From assembly GCA_009760885.1 (NCBI GenBank), contig CM019719.1, positions 33,617,584 through 33,681,583 on the forward strand: a stretch of 64,000 nucleotides of DNA, written 5' to 3'. The notes beneath the pieces were generated by a model that ran no database searches, had not been told where the DNA came from, and saw only the letters and a list, made by a program, of their open reading frames with translations. Within the stretch, counting starts at the first letter, position 1. Each line of letters opens with the position of its first letter. The position numbers were made by a program, and so were the translations under genes. Shown here in pieces: positions 25,051 through 36,905 of the stretch. The DNA is from Achatina immaculata (lineage: Eukaryota; Mollusca; Gastropoda; Stylommatophora; Achatinidae).

Positions 25051-27224
25051 TTATATCTTATATCTTTCCCGTGCCGTTAAACGTCACATAGGGCTCGCAA
25101 AGTAGTTCGCCAATTTTTCCTGTCTTCGGTGAGTCTTTCAACCTCATCAAAGGATTTTATGCCTGTTAACTTGGCCTCTCTTAATAATGTCCTCTTCAGA
25201 GTTTCACGCGGTCTGCCCCTTTTTCTTCGGCCTGTTGTGTTCCACTTGATAGCTTGTTTTGGGATTCTCTGATTATTTCTTCTCATCAAGTGACCAACAT
25301 ATGTCCATCTCCTTTTCCTGATCACCCATGAGACTGGTTGTTGTTCAGTCATCTGTCTTATCTCTGCATTGTTCTTGAATTCGTTCCACTTGATGCCGAG
25401 TATTTTCCTTAGGCATTTGTTTTCAAAAGAGTCTAATTTCTTTTATATTTCTTTAGTTGTTTTCCAGCTTTCACATGCATAAATGAGGGTGGATATTACA
25501 TTTGAATTGAATAGTCTTAACTTGGTTTTTGTGCTTATAACTTTTGAATTCCATATGTTCTCAAGATTCTTGAAGATTGATGCTGCTTTTGCAATTCTGA
25601 TCCTAACTTCCTTTCTAGTGTCACCATCCTGGTCTATGTAGCTGCCAAGGTATGCAAATTGATTGACTTCTTCAATATCTGTCCCTTCTATGTGTATTTT
25701 TCCATTTTGATTGATGGGAATTTTCATTATTTTTGTTTTGTCCTTGTTAATTTCAAGTCCTATTTTGCTAGCCAGTGAAGACAAGCTATCTGTTTTTTCT
25801 TGCATGGAATTCACATTATTACTGATAAGAGTTATGTCATCAGCAAAATCAAGATCTTCTAGTTGGGTCCCATGTACCCAGTCAATACCTGTGTTACCTG
25901 TGCAGCATTTTTTCATTATGAAGTCTATTGTAATCCCAAAAAGTAAAGGAGACAGTATACATCCTTGTTTCACGCCTGTTTCAATCTGGAACCATTCACT
26001 CATCCCTTCTTCTGTCTTGACTGCACAACCATATCCATTGTATAAGTCCTTAATGATGTTGACAATTTTAGATGGTATTCCATATAGACATAAAATTCTC
26101 CATAATGAATCTCTGTGTATGCTATCAAATGCCTTTTTAAAATCTATGAAGTTCAGTATTAATGGTTTCTGCTTTTCAATATGTTCTTCAAGTATTATTC
26201 TGAGAGTAAAGATCTATTCGAGACAGCTTCTCCCTTTTCGAAATCCTGCTTGTTCTTCTCTCATTGCAGTATCCACTATATCTTTGAGTCTATTCAAAAT
26301 GACCTTGCAAAATACTTTTGACACAACTGATATTAAGGTTACTCCTCTCCAGTTGTTACAGTCACTAAAGTTGCCCTTTTTTGGTATTTTAACAATGATT
26401 CCTTTCTTCCAATTAGAAGGGACCTTTTCTTCTTTCCAAATCTTGTTAAACATTCTCTGTAGTTGTCTCATGTTGTCACTATTGATAGCTTTTAGCATCT
26501 CGGCTGTTATTTCATCTTCACCTGCAGCTTTGTTGTTAGCCATTAAATTCACTGCTGTTTCAATTTCATGCAATTTAATTTCATCTAGGTTGATATTTAG
26601 CTGTGGGGCTGGTAAGTCAGTTTCAGGGTTTAACAATTCTTTTGGGTGTGGTCGATTGAGTATTTCTTGGAAGTGTTCAGCCCATCTTTGCTTTTGGTCT
26701 TTATTTGATGTTAATAGTGTTCCAGTTTTGCTAAGGATTAGTCTTTCTTTAGATGTAATAGTACCTGTTAGCCTCTTTTGTATGTTATATAAAGTTTTGC
26801 TGTCTCCTGTTTTTGCTGCTTTTTCTGCCTCTTTTGCCATATTGTCTATGTATTCTCTTTTATCCCTTCTAGCTGAACTTTTTACTTTCTTGTCTATGTC
26901 TTTGTATTTTGCTTTTGCCAAATCTCTTTCATGATCTGCTTTTGCATTCAAAATGTCTAATTTGACTGCTCGTCTTTCATGTATATACTTCCATGTTTTA
27001 TCTGATATCCATGCTTTTCTATTTGGTTTTTCCAATCCAGCGCTTACTTTTGCTGCTGTGATTATGACTGTGCTGTAAGAATTCCATAACTCATCTATAC
27101 CTATCTCCTCAACTTCACTGGGTGTTTTGGAATGATTGGCAAGTTCCTGATTGAAATTAATGTTAGTATTTTCTTCTTGTAGGCTCTGGCTGTCTATCTT
27201 TCTGTGTACTGATTTCTTGTGTTG
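25051..27224 (-). mobile_element. LINE family B: best-preserved reverse transcriptase copy, 5'-truncated, with TSD
   Basis: One minus-strand frame covers 27035 down to 25077 with only two interruptions, in-frame TAG at 26214-26216 and TAA at 25443-25445. It encodes the linker after the endonuclease, the reverse transcriptase and the C-terminal region. Visible RT motifs in order: KAAGEDEITAEMLK, WRGVTLISVVSKVFCKVILNR, EEQAGFRKGRSC, IDFKKAFDSI, TGVKQGCILSPLLF, DLDFADDITLI (catalytic aspartate pair), GLEINKDKTKIM and NQFAYLGSYI. Then come [13 protein letters not shown] and the GRRKRGRPRETLKRTLL end. The stop is followed within about 30 bp by a GATATAAGATATAAG tail. The 10-bp repeat AACAGTATTC at 25041-25050 and 27225-27234 bounds it. 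The endonuclease domain is missing by 5' truncation. RTE clade is inferred from motifs, lack of RNase H and the tail. Confidence 0.95.
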
Positions 27225-27234
27225 AACAGTATTC

Positions 27235-28505
27235 AGCGCATTGAAAAAAAAATTTTTTTTAATTTCACCGGTTCATTTTTATCAGTCAGTAATAATGCAA
27301 GATTTGGCAACTTGTGTTTGGCCACTCAACACAGATATTTTGAAAAAGTCTGCACAGGAAGGCAGTAGCTTATCAGAAGAACAAGCATGGACAGCTTCTC
27401 TTATTAAGTCCAGTCTAGATTGAGTGTACAGAAAGCACACTGTAATAATGAACAGAACATCACATATATATTCAATGAAGTGCTTTTTTCCAAGTTTTAC
27501 TCCAGTTGTTTTTCTTTTCAACTTTATTAAATGTGCCACAGCCATTATACTGACACAGGATTGAGCATGTTGCATGTGTTTTGCCATGTGTGTACAGTTA
27601 TTACTTAATGAAGAAATGTTTTTAAACATAAAATTTTTGAAAAGAGTGTACATTTGTTACTTCATTATGCAGATTTTGTGATTGTCAGAGCAGATGTGTT
27701 ATAACTGTTGTTTGATGATATGGTGATTTTTGACACCAAATGTTCTTCCATATTTTAATGTTAGCGTATGTGAAAGAAAAACTGTTATTACTGTGTCAGA
27801 TTCCAGCGTTCCCATATTGTTTTAGTTTATTTTCCATGACAGCGTGCATATTTTGATGGTCCTGTCTGACATTTCACCACTCTTACCTTATTTTCACAGA
27901 ATTGGAATTTATTTCACAGATGGTTTTATTCACTTCATTAAAAGCGGTTTTCTGTCTTCATTATCCCACTGTTTTTTTTTTTTTTTGGTCCTCTTGCATC
28001 TTCTCTGAAACATTATCAGAAAATTTATACACTTTTCCCATTGTTTTCCACTCATTATTCCACATCTCTGAGGAATTCTTTTCCTCAAAGGGGATCTCAG
28101 TTTTTGTTTAGTCATCTGTTGTGTTAGAGAATCTTTAGATTACTTCATGCCACCACCTCCATAGTAAGTTTCCTGTACTAGGAGAAGAGAGAGAAAAATA
28201 AGGAAGAACCGATTATTACTGTCACTTATTTAAAGAGGTGCCGAATCCAAAAAAATAGGTCATCAGAGAATTCCTGAAGAAAGTAGATTACAGAAAGATT
28301 ATACATTCATTCATTTCTTGCTAATTTTGTGAATTTTATTTTCACATTTGTCTGCTTCCATTTTTCTTTAAAAACAAAGAAATGAAACTAATATCTCCAT
28401 TAATAACACTGTTAGTGTTTAATTTCACTCACTAGACTAGCACAGGACGGAGAGAAATGGAGAAATGTCTCGCTTGCAGCAGTGAGCGTCAGTGGCTCGG
28501 AAAGC
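27235..28505. other. unassigned intergenic DNA
   Basis: AT-rich with an A/T homopolymer at 27243-27260 and a T run near 27970. I see no gene. Open frames at 27241-27423 and 27282-27653 overlap on opposite strands and have no family signature. Confidence 0.5.
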
Positions 28506-28587
28506 TTCTGAATTCAGGACCTTCTCAGAGAAGAAGAAGACTAGTGTTCTGAATTCAGGACCTTCTCAGAGAAGAAGAAGACTAGTG
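28506..28587. repeat. 41-bp tandem duplication
   Basis: TTCTGAATTCAGGACCTTC and the following 22 bp occur twice in direct succession with no differences. Confidence 0.9.
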
Positions 28588-28719
28588 CTATTTGTGATAT
28601 AAAACACTGGTAGGGAAACTTTGTTAATTTATAGAAAAGAACAGCTTTACACAAGGAATGTCTGTATTCAGATAAAGGTATTCAGTAAATATAAAAATAT
28701 TATTTATAATATAATTACT

Positions 28720-29330
28720 GGAACAGGGTGGAAAGCTTCACGTATGTGGGGCACATGATAACACAGGATGGAAAATGTGAAACAAAAATTAACAAAAGAA
28801 TAGGTTTGGCAAAAAAACGCCTTCAGCAGAGTGAGGAAGATCCTTACATCAAAAGAAATATCGCAACAACCAGGATAACATATTGTAAAATGCTACATAT
28901 ATTCAATATTCCTTTATGGTGCAGTAGCATGGACCTTGAATAAGACAACAGAAAAGAAAATCAAGGTCCTTGAAATGTGTATATGCAGAAGAACAGGGCG
29001 TATTCGTTGACAGAAAAGAAAACAAACGAAGTTTAAACCAACTAGAAGTGAAAAGAGAAATAATGAAAATCATAAAAACAAGACAGCCAAGACACTTCGG
29101 GCATGTCAAGAGGCACAGTACTATACTGAAGACCCTTCTTAAGGGTGAGATCTAAGGGAAAAGAACAAGAGAACAACAGCAACGTAGATGGGCAGACAAC
29201 ATCAAGAGATGGGTAGGGACAAGCTTGGCTGAGTGTTCTACTAAGGCAAGAAACAGAGCAGAGCGGAGATTCATTGCAGACAACCTTCCGTGGGGAGACG
29301 GTATGAAATGATGATAAATGATGATGATTC
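28720..29330 (+). mobile_element. LINE family I fragment with ATG-rich tail
   Basis: Frame-broken RTE-like C-terminus: ESFTYVGHMITQDGKCETK, RIGLAKKR, RQPRHFGHVKRHSTILKTL, then GRQR-like text and ANLPWGDG. It ends in ATGATGATAAATGATGATG. Related to families A and C but distinct. No target duplication was found. Confidence 0.75.
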
Positions 29331-29907
29331 AGATCTTCGAGTTATATATTAAAATTTGTATTTTGCTAAATATAGCATAAATGACATTTTTTTCCTAAAT
29401 TAATATGCTTTAATTTAGGTTACAGATTTTTAATATATAACTAATAAGGGTATCATCATTTTTTTTTCCACTATACTCCATGACACAAAAGAGTTTGTTG
29501 AATACAACAAATGAATTTTTTTTGCACATATATTTATATATAACAAGACAGAAATACCAAAAAAAAAAAAAAAGACAAAAATGAGTATATATAGACCTCA
29601 TGTATTTTTTCCATTTTTTTGCGGAATATTCTAGTTTCTTACATTTGTCTCATGCAACTATCATCATTTTAATACTGCCATTGGCAGTAAATGTAAATAT
29701 TAACCATGTAAATATTGTATATAAATTTTAGTATTAATCGGATGTTAGCGTATGTGGGACTCATATAAAAGCAACTTGTATGCGTTTAAAAGAAAATGTT
29801 ATCTGATAAGTACCAAAAAAATATATAAATATTTAATATTTAGATTTGAAGAAGGCAAAGGAACACACTGTGCCATATATAAACTAAGTACTCTAGCAAA
29901 CTAAACT
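29331..29907. other. unassigned AT-rich DNA
   Basis: Poly-A and poly-T runs and no recognisable element or gene. Confidence 0.5.
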
Positions 29908-29917
29908 TTAGAAGTAC

Positions 29918-30025
29918 ATTCATTCATTCATTCATTTGCATGTCCCTTGTGCAACTTTGCCTCCCTAACAGCACTCCTGTAGGCCTCTCGGTTGTGAGCA
30001 AGATGGCCTGCTGCCGATGCATCCA
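29918..30025 (-). mobile_element. very short LINE family A 3' end with TSD
   Basis: A 108-bp insertion. On the minus strand it reads from GATGCATCGGCAGCAGG through the GHLAHNREAYR block to a (TGAA)n tail. The repeat TTAGAAGTAC (29908-29917) and TTAGACGTAC (30026-30035) differ at one position. It sits at the left boundary of the family C copy that follows. Confidence 0.8.
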
Positions 30026-30332
30026 TTAGACGTACAGAAAGACGTATTTACAATAAGTAAGACTTATTGTATATGTTTTACCAACTGTACTAAAGCATAT
30101 GATAAAGTTAAACATGATAAAATTGTGTACATGTAAAAAAAAAGGACATGAATACTACTGACATAGATCTGAGAATATTGAAAAAAAAAACATGTATTTA
30201 ATGCAAGAGTCGTCCATCATGGCAGAGAAAGGATAGAAATTATAACAGACAAATGTATATGCTCATGCACAAGTATTTTTTAATTAACAAAAACAGAACT
30301 GTTAGGTAGTGATGTGTCCTCTCATCAGTTTT

Positions 30333-30770
30333 CTTCACCATTCATTTACATGTCCCTTGCGGAAGTTTGCCTCCCTAACAGCTCTCCTGTAGGCCTCTCA
30401 GTTGCAAGCAAGATGCCCTGCTGCTGATGCGTCCATTTGCAGATCATCAACGATGTCTTGCAACCATCTTTGCCTTGGTCTTCCTCTCTTTCTTTTTCCT
30501 CATTATGTATCTTTCCAATAGTCTTCTCTAAATTATCATGACGTTTAATGTGTCCAAACTATTTCAATTTTCTCTGTTTAATCTTCTTTGCTAGCCAAAC
30601 TTCTTCAATATTAAGTTCTTGTAGTATGAATATATTTGTTCTGTTTTGTGTCCATGATATTTGAAGAACTCTTCTGTAGCATTTACATTCAAAGGCATTT
30701 TTGTGTTTCTCAGCTGTTTTGTTAAGTGTCCAGGTCTCACAGATATATGCTGCGATGGGAAAGATGCATG
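30333..30770 (-). mobile_element. LINE family A 3' fragment inserted in family C
   Basis: Minus-strand family A C-terminus, TWTLNKTAEKHKNAFECKCYR-like with LNVNATEEFFKYHGHKTEQIY in the frame-shifted version, to the terminal AYRRAVREAKF-like end. The 3' end is at 30333 next to CATTCATTTACATGTCCC. It splits the family C reverse transcriptase. No clean target duplication was identified. Confidence 0.8.
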
Positions 30771-31436
30771 ATATGGACTAAAAATATGGAACACCGAAAA
30801 CAAACTAAAAATACAAGCTGCAGTCTGTAATGCAAACAGCCGATGATATGCAGATGATATAGTAATCATAATCATAAAAAAGATCCCAAGGACACAGCAG
30901 AATTAGACTCCCTGAGAAAGCAGAAACAACGGCTGCATTTCAGAAGAAGAACCGACACAAACACAGTGTTAAAGTAGATGGCCTTGACTATTGCGGCACA
31001 CTAGTAAACTCAGATGGAAAATGAGATCAAGAACAGAATGTGCTGAGCCAAAACAGCTTTAAAGAAATGAGAAGCATCTTGTTTAACATCTCCATTTCAC
31101 TGAATATAGCAAAAAAACAGTTCTAAAATTGTACATCCCAGCCTCTCCTGTTGATATGGAAAAAGAATAATGAACAGTGAACATATCAATGCAAAGATCT
31201 CTACAGGCAAGAAAGTGGTGGTATCATAGAAGAATGCTGAGAGTACACTGGGTAGCTGAGATGACAAACAGGGATTGTCTAACAAAAGCAAATAAAAAAA
31301 GATGAAACTAATCAAACCCATAATAGAGTGACAAACAGTATTCAGTGGACATACAATGAGAAAGGGAGGACTTTAAAACACCAAAGTAACAGGAAGTATA
31401 ATTGGAAGGATGGGTAGAGGAAGGCAAAAGAGAGGC

Positions 31437-31590
31437 CACAGACAATATAACCCAGTGACTTGTTAATAGTCACAACCACAGACAATATAACCCAGTGACT
31501 TGTTAATAGTCACAACCACAGACAATATAACCCAGTGACTTGTTAATAGTCACAACCACAGACAGTGTAACCCAGTGACTTGCTAAGTCA
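31437..31590. repeat. 40-bp tandem repeat, about 3.8 copies
   Basis: GACAATATAACCCAGTGACT recurs at 31441, 31481 and 31521, with a diverged copy at 31561. It is inside the decayed family C element. Confidence 0.92.
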
Positions 31591-31690
31591 CAAACTGAGC
31601 TGAAAGAAAATATCAGTGATTGTGATCTGTAGAGGAAAGAATTCTGCTGCCTGCAGACAGGGCATATGATGATGATGATGATGATGTAGC

Positions 31691-32081
31691 TCTTTTCTTC
31701 TTTGAAGACTATTCTGAAGCAGATAGAATAACAATGTAAACCACCAAACAAGTTTTACTAATCAACTTCCCTAATGGCTTTCTACCAGCATTAGATCAGT
31801 ACAATCAACATCAGATCAAAACTTTTATCAACATCAGATCAGTACAATCAACAAATCAGCCAGAATTTTTCCAAAAAGTGAATGGCAGTGGTAATTTACA
31901 ACTGGATATTTTTATAAAGCATTTAAGCATAATCACATACATTTATTTTTCGGAAAATTGGGTGACATGGACTATATGATCACACTATGATTGTAATATG
32001 ATTGTAATATGATTGTAATATAGCTGTAAGAAAGTCAAAATGAAGAACATATTTTTTTTTTATTTTATAGTCTAATGTAAC
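31691..32081. other. unassigned intergenic DNA
   Basis: Short local duplications only (ATCAACATCAGATCA twice near 31807-31850; ATGATTGTAAT three times near 31986-32020). No gene seen. Confidence 0.5.
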
Positions 32082-32091
32082 AATACTGCAA

Positions 32092-33221
32092 GTCAGTCAA
32101 TGAAGTGCCATGTTGCATGGCGTAGGCAATCAATTCTTCCCACAATTCCCTGTCTTTAGACTTGATTATGAGATCCGCTGGTGACTTCTTTCCTAGCCAC
32201 GCTGACAGCCCATGCAGTAACTTCTCTCTCTGTCTTCCCCTGTTTCTTCTTCCCTCAATTTTTCCAGTTGCCACAGTGTGTTCCAGTTTTCCTCTTCTCA
32301 GAAAATGTCCTACAAATCTCCCATGTCTGCCTCTGATCTTTGATGTAATTTGCCTCTGCCTCTGATCTTTGATGTAATTTGCCTTTTAACTCCAGCCTCT
32401 CTTAAAACTTCTTCATTGGTTTTCTTAGCTGTCCATGGTACATTCTTCTTATGAACCACATTTCCATGGTCTCCATTTCTCGCTGTACTCTCTTATTTAT
32501 GGACAATGCTTCACACCCATAAAACAGAATTGGCTCGATGTAACATTTAAGTACTCGGATATAGATCTGTTGCACAAGATGTTTCTCATTTTCTGGAATG
32601 CTGACTTGGCCTGAACATGTTTTCTTTTTATTTCGTTGTGACATTTCCCATCAGCTGTTATAATTGTTCCTAAGTACTTGAATCTATCAATTTGTTTCAG
32701 TTCTGTGCCATTGATGGTAATGCTACATTTTGGTGGTACTCTTTTTGTTGAGATGACCATTACTTCAGTCTTCTTTTTATTCAGACTGAGACTTTTACTT
32801 TTACTTTCACAAACCATGATGTCCAGAAGAGCCTGTAGCTCCCCTTCACTTTTAGCAATCAGAACTGTGTCATCTGCTTATCTAAAGGTTGTACCTGCCA
32901 GTTGATATTCCTGGCAAGCTCTCTTTATTTCTCATTATGTTTTCACTATACAAGGAGAAGAGGTCAGGGGATAGAACATATCCTTGTCTCAGTCCCAGTT
33001 TTATGTCTTGGAATGCTCCTATTTGATTCTCAGCCTTCACTGCTGCTGATTGCTGATGAGTTTCAGATCTTTCTATGTTGTTGTCTTCCAGCATTCTTAT
33101 AATTTCTGTGTGTCTCACTTTATCGAATGCTTTATAGTAGTCTACGAAACATAAGTATAGGTCCATCTTTACTTCTATTGATCTTTCCATCAATGTTCTC
33201 AGTATATATATGGCATTATTT
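32092..33221 (-). mobile_element. LINE family C-related copy, 5'-truncated, with TSD
   Basis: Minus-strand RT from AIYILRTLMERSIEVK and FVDYYKAFDKVRH through LRQGYVLSPDLFSLY, a broken ADDTVLIAK catalytic site, SLNKKKTEVMVIS and RFKYLGTIITADGKC, to the C-terminal GRFVGHFLRRGKLEH, RRNRGRQREKLL and YAMQHGT. Several frameshifts and stops. The direct repeat AATACTGCAA at 32082-32091 and 33222-33231 bounds it. The 3' end reads GACTGAC rather than an (ATG)n tail, so it is a variant subfamily. Confidence 0.9.
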
Positions 33222-33231
33222 AATACTGCAA

Positions 33232-33847
33232 AACCTTGTAATTTTGTAATATTTTTTTCTTTTGTTTCAGTTTTTTTAAGAATGTTTTTGTTGTATATTC
33301 CAATGTTACAGCTTAACAAGAATAATGGAGTTTTTTTTTTTGTTTTTCTCTAGAACATTTTTGGATGCAATATTCTACTGCAGAATTACAATTTCTTTAA
33401 AAACCCTATTTCAGTTTAAAAAAAAAACTTTAATGAACAAACTAAATGATTAATTTAAAGTAATTGTAATTCTTTTCTCACTGTAAGATGTATATTATGT
33501 GCATAAAAAGAAAAGTCTAGCAATGTAGCATAGCAATTACCTGAGAATTAGTTGATCCTTCGAACTTATCATGATGTGTATGCTCTGTGACAACTGCACA
33601 GTAAATGACGATCATTTTTATTGATAAACTTACATTCTTCTAAGTCTTTGTGTTTGTTTTTTTTCAATCATTAATTGACGCTTAAGTGACAGATGGTAAG
33701 TGACCGAGTTGAAAGAGCTCACGGTGTGTGAGAATGTGCTAAATGACACTACATCTTATAACAGTATTTTGCAGGAAAACTAACAGCTCAGTTAAGTTTC
33801 TGTAGTCTGCAAACAGTTTTTTCTTATACATATAAAAAGGTAAAAAA
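33232..33847. other. unassigned intergenic DNA
   Basis: T-rich and A-rich runs; no gene or element recognised. Confidence 0.5.
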
Positions 33848-34112
33848 AGGTCAAGGTAATCCTGTCATGCCTTAGAGGCACATAGAAATATGGTGTTAGT
33901 GCCTATATTTTCCTTGGCCTGTCAGCACACTAGAGGGTGATATGGTCAGTATCACGCCTGGCCGACTTTCCTTCCCCAACTCCAGAAGAAGCCGGGTACC
34001 CATTTCTACAGCTGGGTGACTGGGGTGCCTCTGGCTGGATTCGAACCCCCGACCTTCGCCATGAGAGACCAGTGCACTAACCACTTCGCTACAATACACA
34101 AAAAGATACTGC
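33848..34112 (-). mobile_element. tRNA-derived SINE (type 1)
   Basis: On the minus strand: A box TAGCGAAGTGGTTAGTGC, B box GGTTCGAATCC, a central body with AAATGGGTACCCGGC and CGGCCAGGCGTGATACTGACC, then AATATAGGCACTAACACC. A second copy of the same family lies at 58614-58865. The central domain may be one of the conserved metazoan SINE core domains; I could not assign which. Confidence 0.85.
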
Positions 34113-34289
34113 AGTAAAACTATGATAATAAATAACTCCACTACTGTGAAAAAAAAGGGTTCGAACTGGTTTTTCCATTAATGGAACATGAGCATGCAGC
34201 TGTAACATTTTGGAGTACCAAAAATCTTTTATTCTTATAAAAAATCCTGCATAAAGAAACAGGAAGAAAACAGTGATAGCTGAAATGAC

Positions 34290-36100
34290 AGGTTTCCTAT
34301 CTTACATCCTTCCCGTGCCGTTAAACGTCACATAGGACACGCATAGTTGTTTGCCAAGTTTTCATGTTGTTGGCGAGTCTTTCAACTTCGTCAAGGGATG
34401 TTATGCCCACTAAACTGGCCACTCTTAACAATATCTTCTTTAGAGTTTCACGTGGTCGACGTCTTTTTCTGCGGCCTATTTTGCTCAACTTGATAGCTTG
34501 TTTTGGTATTCTCAATTATACTTTGCTCATCACATGAGGGGTGATTGATAAGTTCTCGGCATAAGGTACAGCGGATTATTTGTGGACAACATTTTTAGGT
34601 TATTTCTCAACATAGTCCCCTTGTAAGTTTATGCACTTAGTCCAGCGATCCTAGAGCATATGGATCCCTTCTTTGCAAAAGTCAGCATCTTGTGCCAGAA
34701 GAAAGTGGTCTACAGCATGAGTGGCGTCATCATCTGAAGCAAATTTGCTACCTTTTTTAGTTTGGTAATCAGATAATAATCCGAATGGGCCAAATCTGGG
34801 AAATAAGGAGGATGTTCAAGAAGCCGGAAGCCGCATTCATGGATGGCAGCCATTGCCACCGCCGACTTGTGAACTGGAGTTCACTGGAAGATCTTGATGA
34901 AAGATGACTTCTCTCGTCAATTCCCCTCTACGCTTTTCCTTCAGTTTGACCCGCAGTTGCTTCACAAGATTAGCTTAACAGGCCCCAGTGACAGTCTACC
35001 AATAACACACCTTCTGAATCCAAAAAGATGGAAGCCATCACTTTGTCTGCAGACAGAACCACACTTGCTTTCTTTGGAGGTGGGGATCCATGTTTCACTG
35101 CTTTGACTGTTCTTTGGTTTCTGGTTGAAAATGATTAAACCAAGTCTCATCCACAGTCACAAATTGCTGAAGAAACTGTTCAGGATCTGCAGAAAAATGG
35201 CCAAGATTGTCTCTTGACATGTTGAGACGCTGTCGAGAAGTTTCGGGACCCATCGAGCAGAGACCTTTGTCATTTGAAGATTATTGTGAATAATGGCATG
35301 AACACGTTCCTGGGTGATGCCCAATTCAATAGCAATGTACTGCTCAGTTAGTCGTCGATCCTTCATTATCATGTTATGGATTCTGTTACCGTTCTTGGTC
35401 TTCCTGGACAGGGATCATCTAGATTCTCCCTTCCATGTTTGAATTGAGCTGCCCATTTCTTCACTGTGCTGTAAGAAGGAGCAATCTCTCCTAGAGTCTC
35501 CACCATATCCTCGTGTATCTCCTTCGATAATTAGCCCTTGATGCAGAGGTAGCGAATGACTGCTCGATGAGAAATTTTATCCATTTTCTCAATTTCTGCC
35601 ACCCCTTACAACTTCAGTAGCCTGTTAAAAAAATTGGTTGCAGTTAATTTCTTGAAACTTGGTGTTTAATCTTACATTAACTTGATCTACAAATGCACCT
35701 AATATCAACTGTGTGTTTCAAGGATTTGTACCTTATACCGAGAACTTATCAATCACCCCTCGTATATCCATCATTTTCTGATCACCCATGGGACAGGTTG
35801 TTGTTTGCTCATCTGTATTATCTCTGTGTTGTTCTTCAATTCGTTCCACTTTATACCAAGTATTTTCTTGAGACATTTGTTCTCAAAAGAGTCCTTTCCA
35901 TTTCTTCTCTATTTCTTTAGTTATTTTCCAGCTTTCACATGCATAAATGAGGGTGGATATCACATTTGAATTGAATAATCTTAACCTGGTTTTTGTGCTT
36001 ATAATTTTTGAATTCCATATGTTCTCAAGATTCTTGAAGGTCAAAGCTGCTTTTGCAATTCTAACTTCCTTTCTGGTCTGTGTAATTAAAGGTATGGTAA
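34290..36100 (-). mobile_element. LINE family B copy interrupted by a mariner
   Basis: The 3' end (34290-34536) has RIPKQAIKL, GRRKRRRPRETLKKILL and the MRVLCDV terminus. The rest (35763-36100) continues upstream with HPWDRLLF-antisense text, EKKWKGLF and RIAKAALTFKNLENIWNSKIIST-like sequence, as in the 25051-27224 copy. The two halves are contiguous in the reference copy, so the mariner between them is a later insertion. Confidence 0.88.
34537..35762 (-). mobile_element. mariner element inserted in LINE B
   Basis: A 1226-bp element with terminal inverted repeats of about 30 bp: GGGGTGATTGATAAGTTCTC on the left and its complement on the right. Minus-strand transposase fragments show HTH text (LTEQYIAIELGITQERVHAI) and mariner-like segments, with many stops; HQKSQ-like catalytic context is not intact. 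The right flank has TA; the left end has lost about 10 bp of target compared with the uninterrupted LINE B. Confidence 0.9.
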
Positions 36101-36479
36101 ACAATAAATAGGAATGGAGAAAAAGGGAATAATCTTGGGCGCAATTTCACAAACATTTAAAAGGCAGGAATTCCATCCCCTTTCCCCCTTCTTTACATAT
36201 ATTGTTCAGAAAAAAAAAATAAATAAATACGATGTTGCGATTTAAACTGAAGTTTGCTGATCAGACCAGGGCAAATTGCCTGAAACGTTCACTTGGACAT
36301 CAACTTCACGTGCTGATCTAAATTGTACTCAGCATATGATTCGTGAGCACAGAAAAGCGACACTAGTCAAAACAGCATTTTTGACAATAACTCAAGACAA
36401 GTTCATGAGAATCCTGTGAAACTTACTGAACACAAAATTCACTGACCATGTTATTGAATGCCTATAAAAGATTGACGCT

Positions 36480-36905
36480 CCTCGAGTCTATTCATTTGAA
36501 AATTCAGTGCGCAAGTATGGCTCATGTCACTATAGAACAACTACTTATCATCACTGAACGTTTACAGACTGGACAGTCACAAAGTATAGTGGGCAGAGAA
36601 TTTATTTGGTTAGAATGAGTCGACTTTTGTAGAGATTTCAAGAAGCTGGCTCAACTGCAGACCGGCCACGCACTGGAAGACCAATAGTCACAACTCCTGC
36701 CGAAGACCGCTTCATACGGCTGCGTCACCTCAGGAATCGATTTGCATCTGCGTCCTCGATAGTCCAGTCAATGACAGCAGCTCGTCGAATTTCAGGTCAC
36801 ACGGTCAGGAAACGGCTGCATGACACTAGTCTTTGGGCTAGAAGACCCTACAGATGTCCTGTTCTTACGGACCGGCATCGCCAGAACCAAATATTATGGC
36901 ATAGT
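36480..36905 (+). mobile_element. Tc1-like transposase fragment
   Basis: Starts at ATG 36516 (MAHVTIEQLLIITERLQTGQ). After a stop and a frameshift near 36615-36640 it continues DRPRTGRPIVTTPAEDRFIR, LRHLRNRFASASS, HTVRKRLHDTSLWARRPYR and VLTDRHRQNQ. This is the paired DNA-binding region of Tc1 transposases. The DDE catalytic part is missing: the sequence stops where the LINE A inversion begins. Confidence 0.88.

Larger units (their letters stand above)
30036..31690 (+). mobile_element. LINE family C copy, decayed and interrupted
   Basis: A forward family C copy in pieces. The RT segment YCICFTNCTKAYDKVKHDKIV-like lies at about 30050-30120. The copy is interrupted by an opposite family A insertion, then resumes with a catalytic-site-like ADDIVII at about 30850 and later C-terminal text with many stops. 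It ends in a (GAT)n tail at about 31668-31687. A 40-bp tandem array expanded inside it at 31437-31590. Confidence 0.75.

Noticed and set aside
25711..26934. 407-codon plus-strand open frame as a protein-coding gene
   Set aside because: It is exactly antisense to the family B reverse transcriptase, whose motifs are clear on the minus strand; the plus-strand product has no domain.
33848..34112. Functional tRNA gene
   Set aside because: A and B boxes are present, but there is no complete acceptor stem or anticodon arm, and the sequence continues into a SINE body that recurs at 58614-58865.
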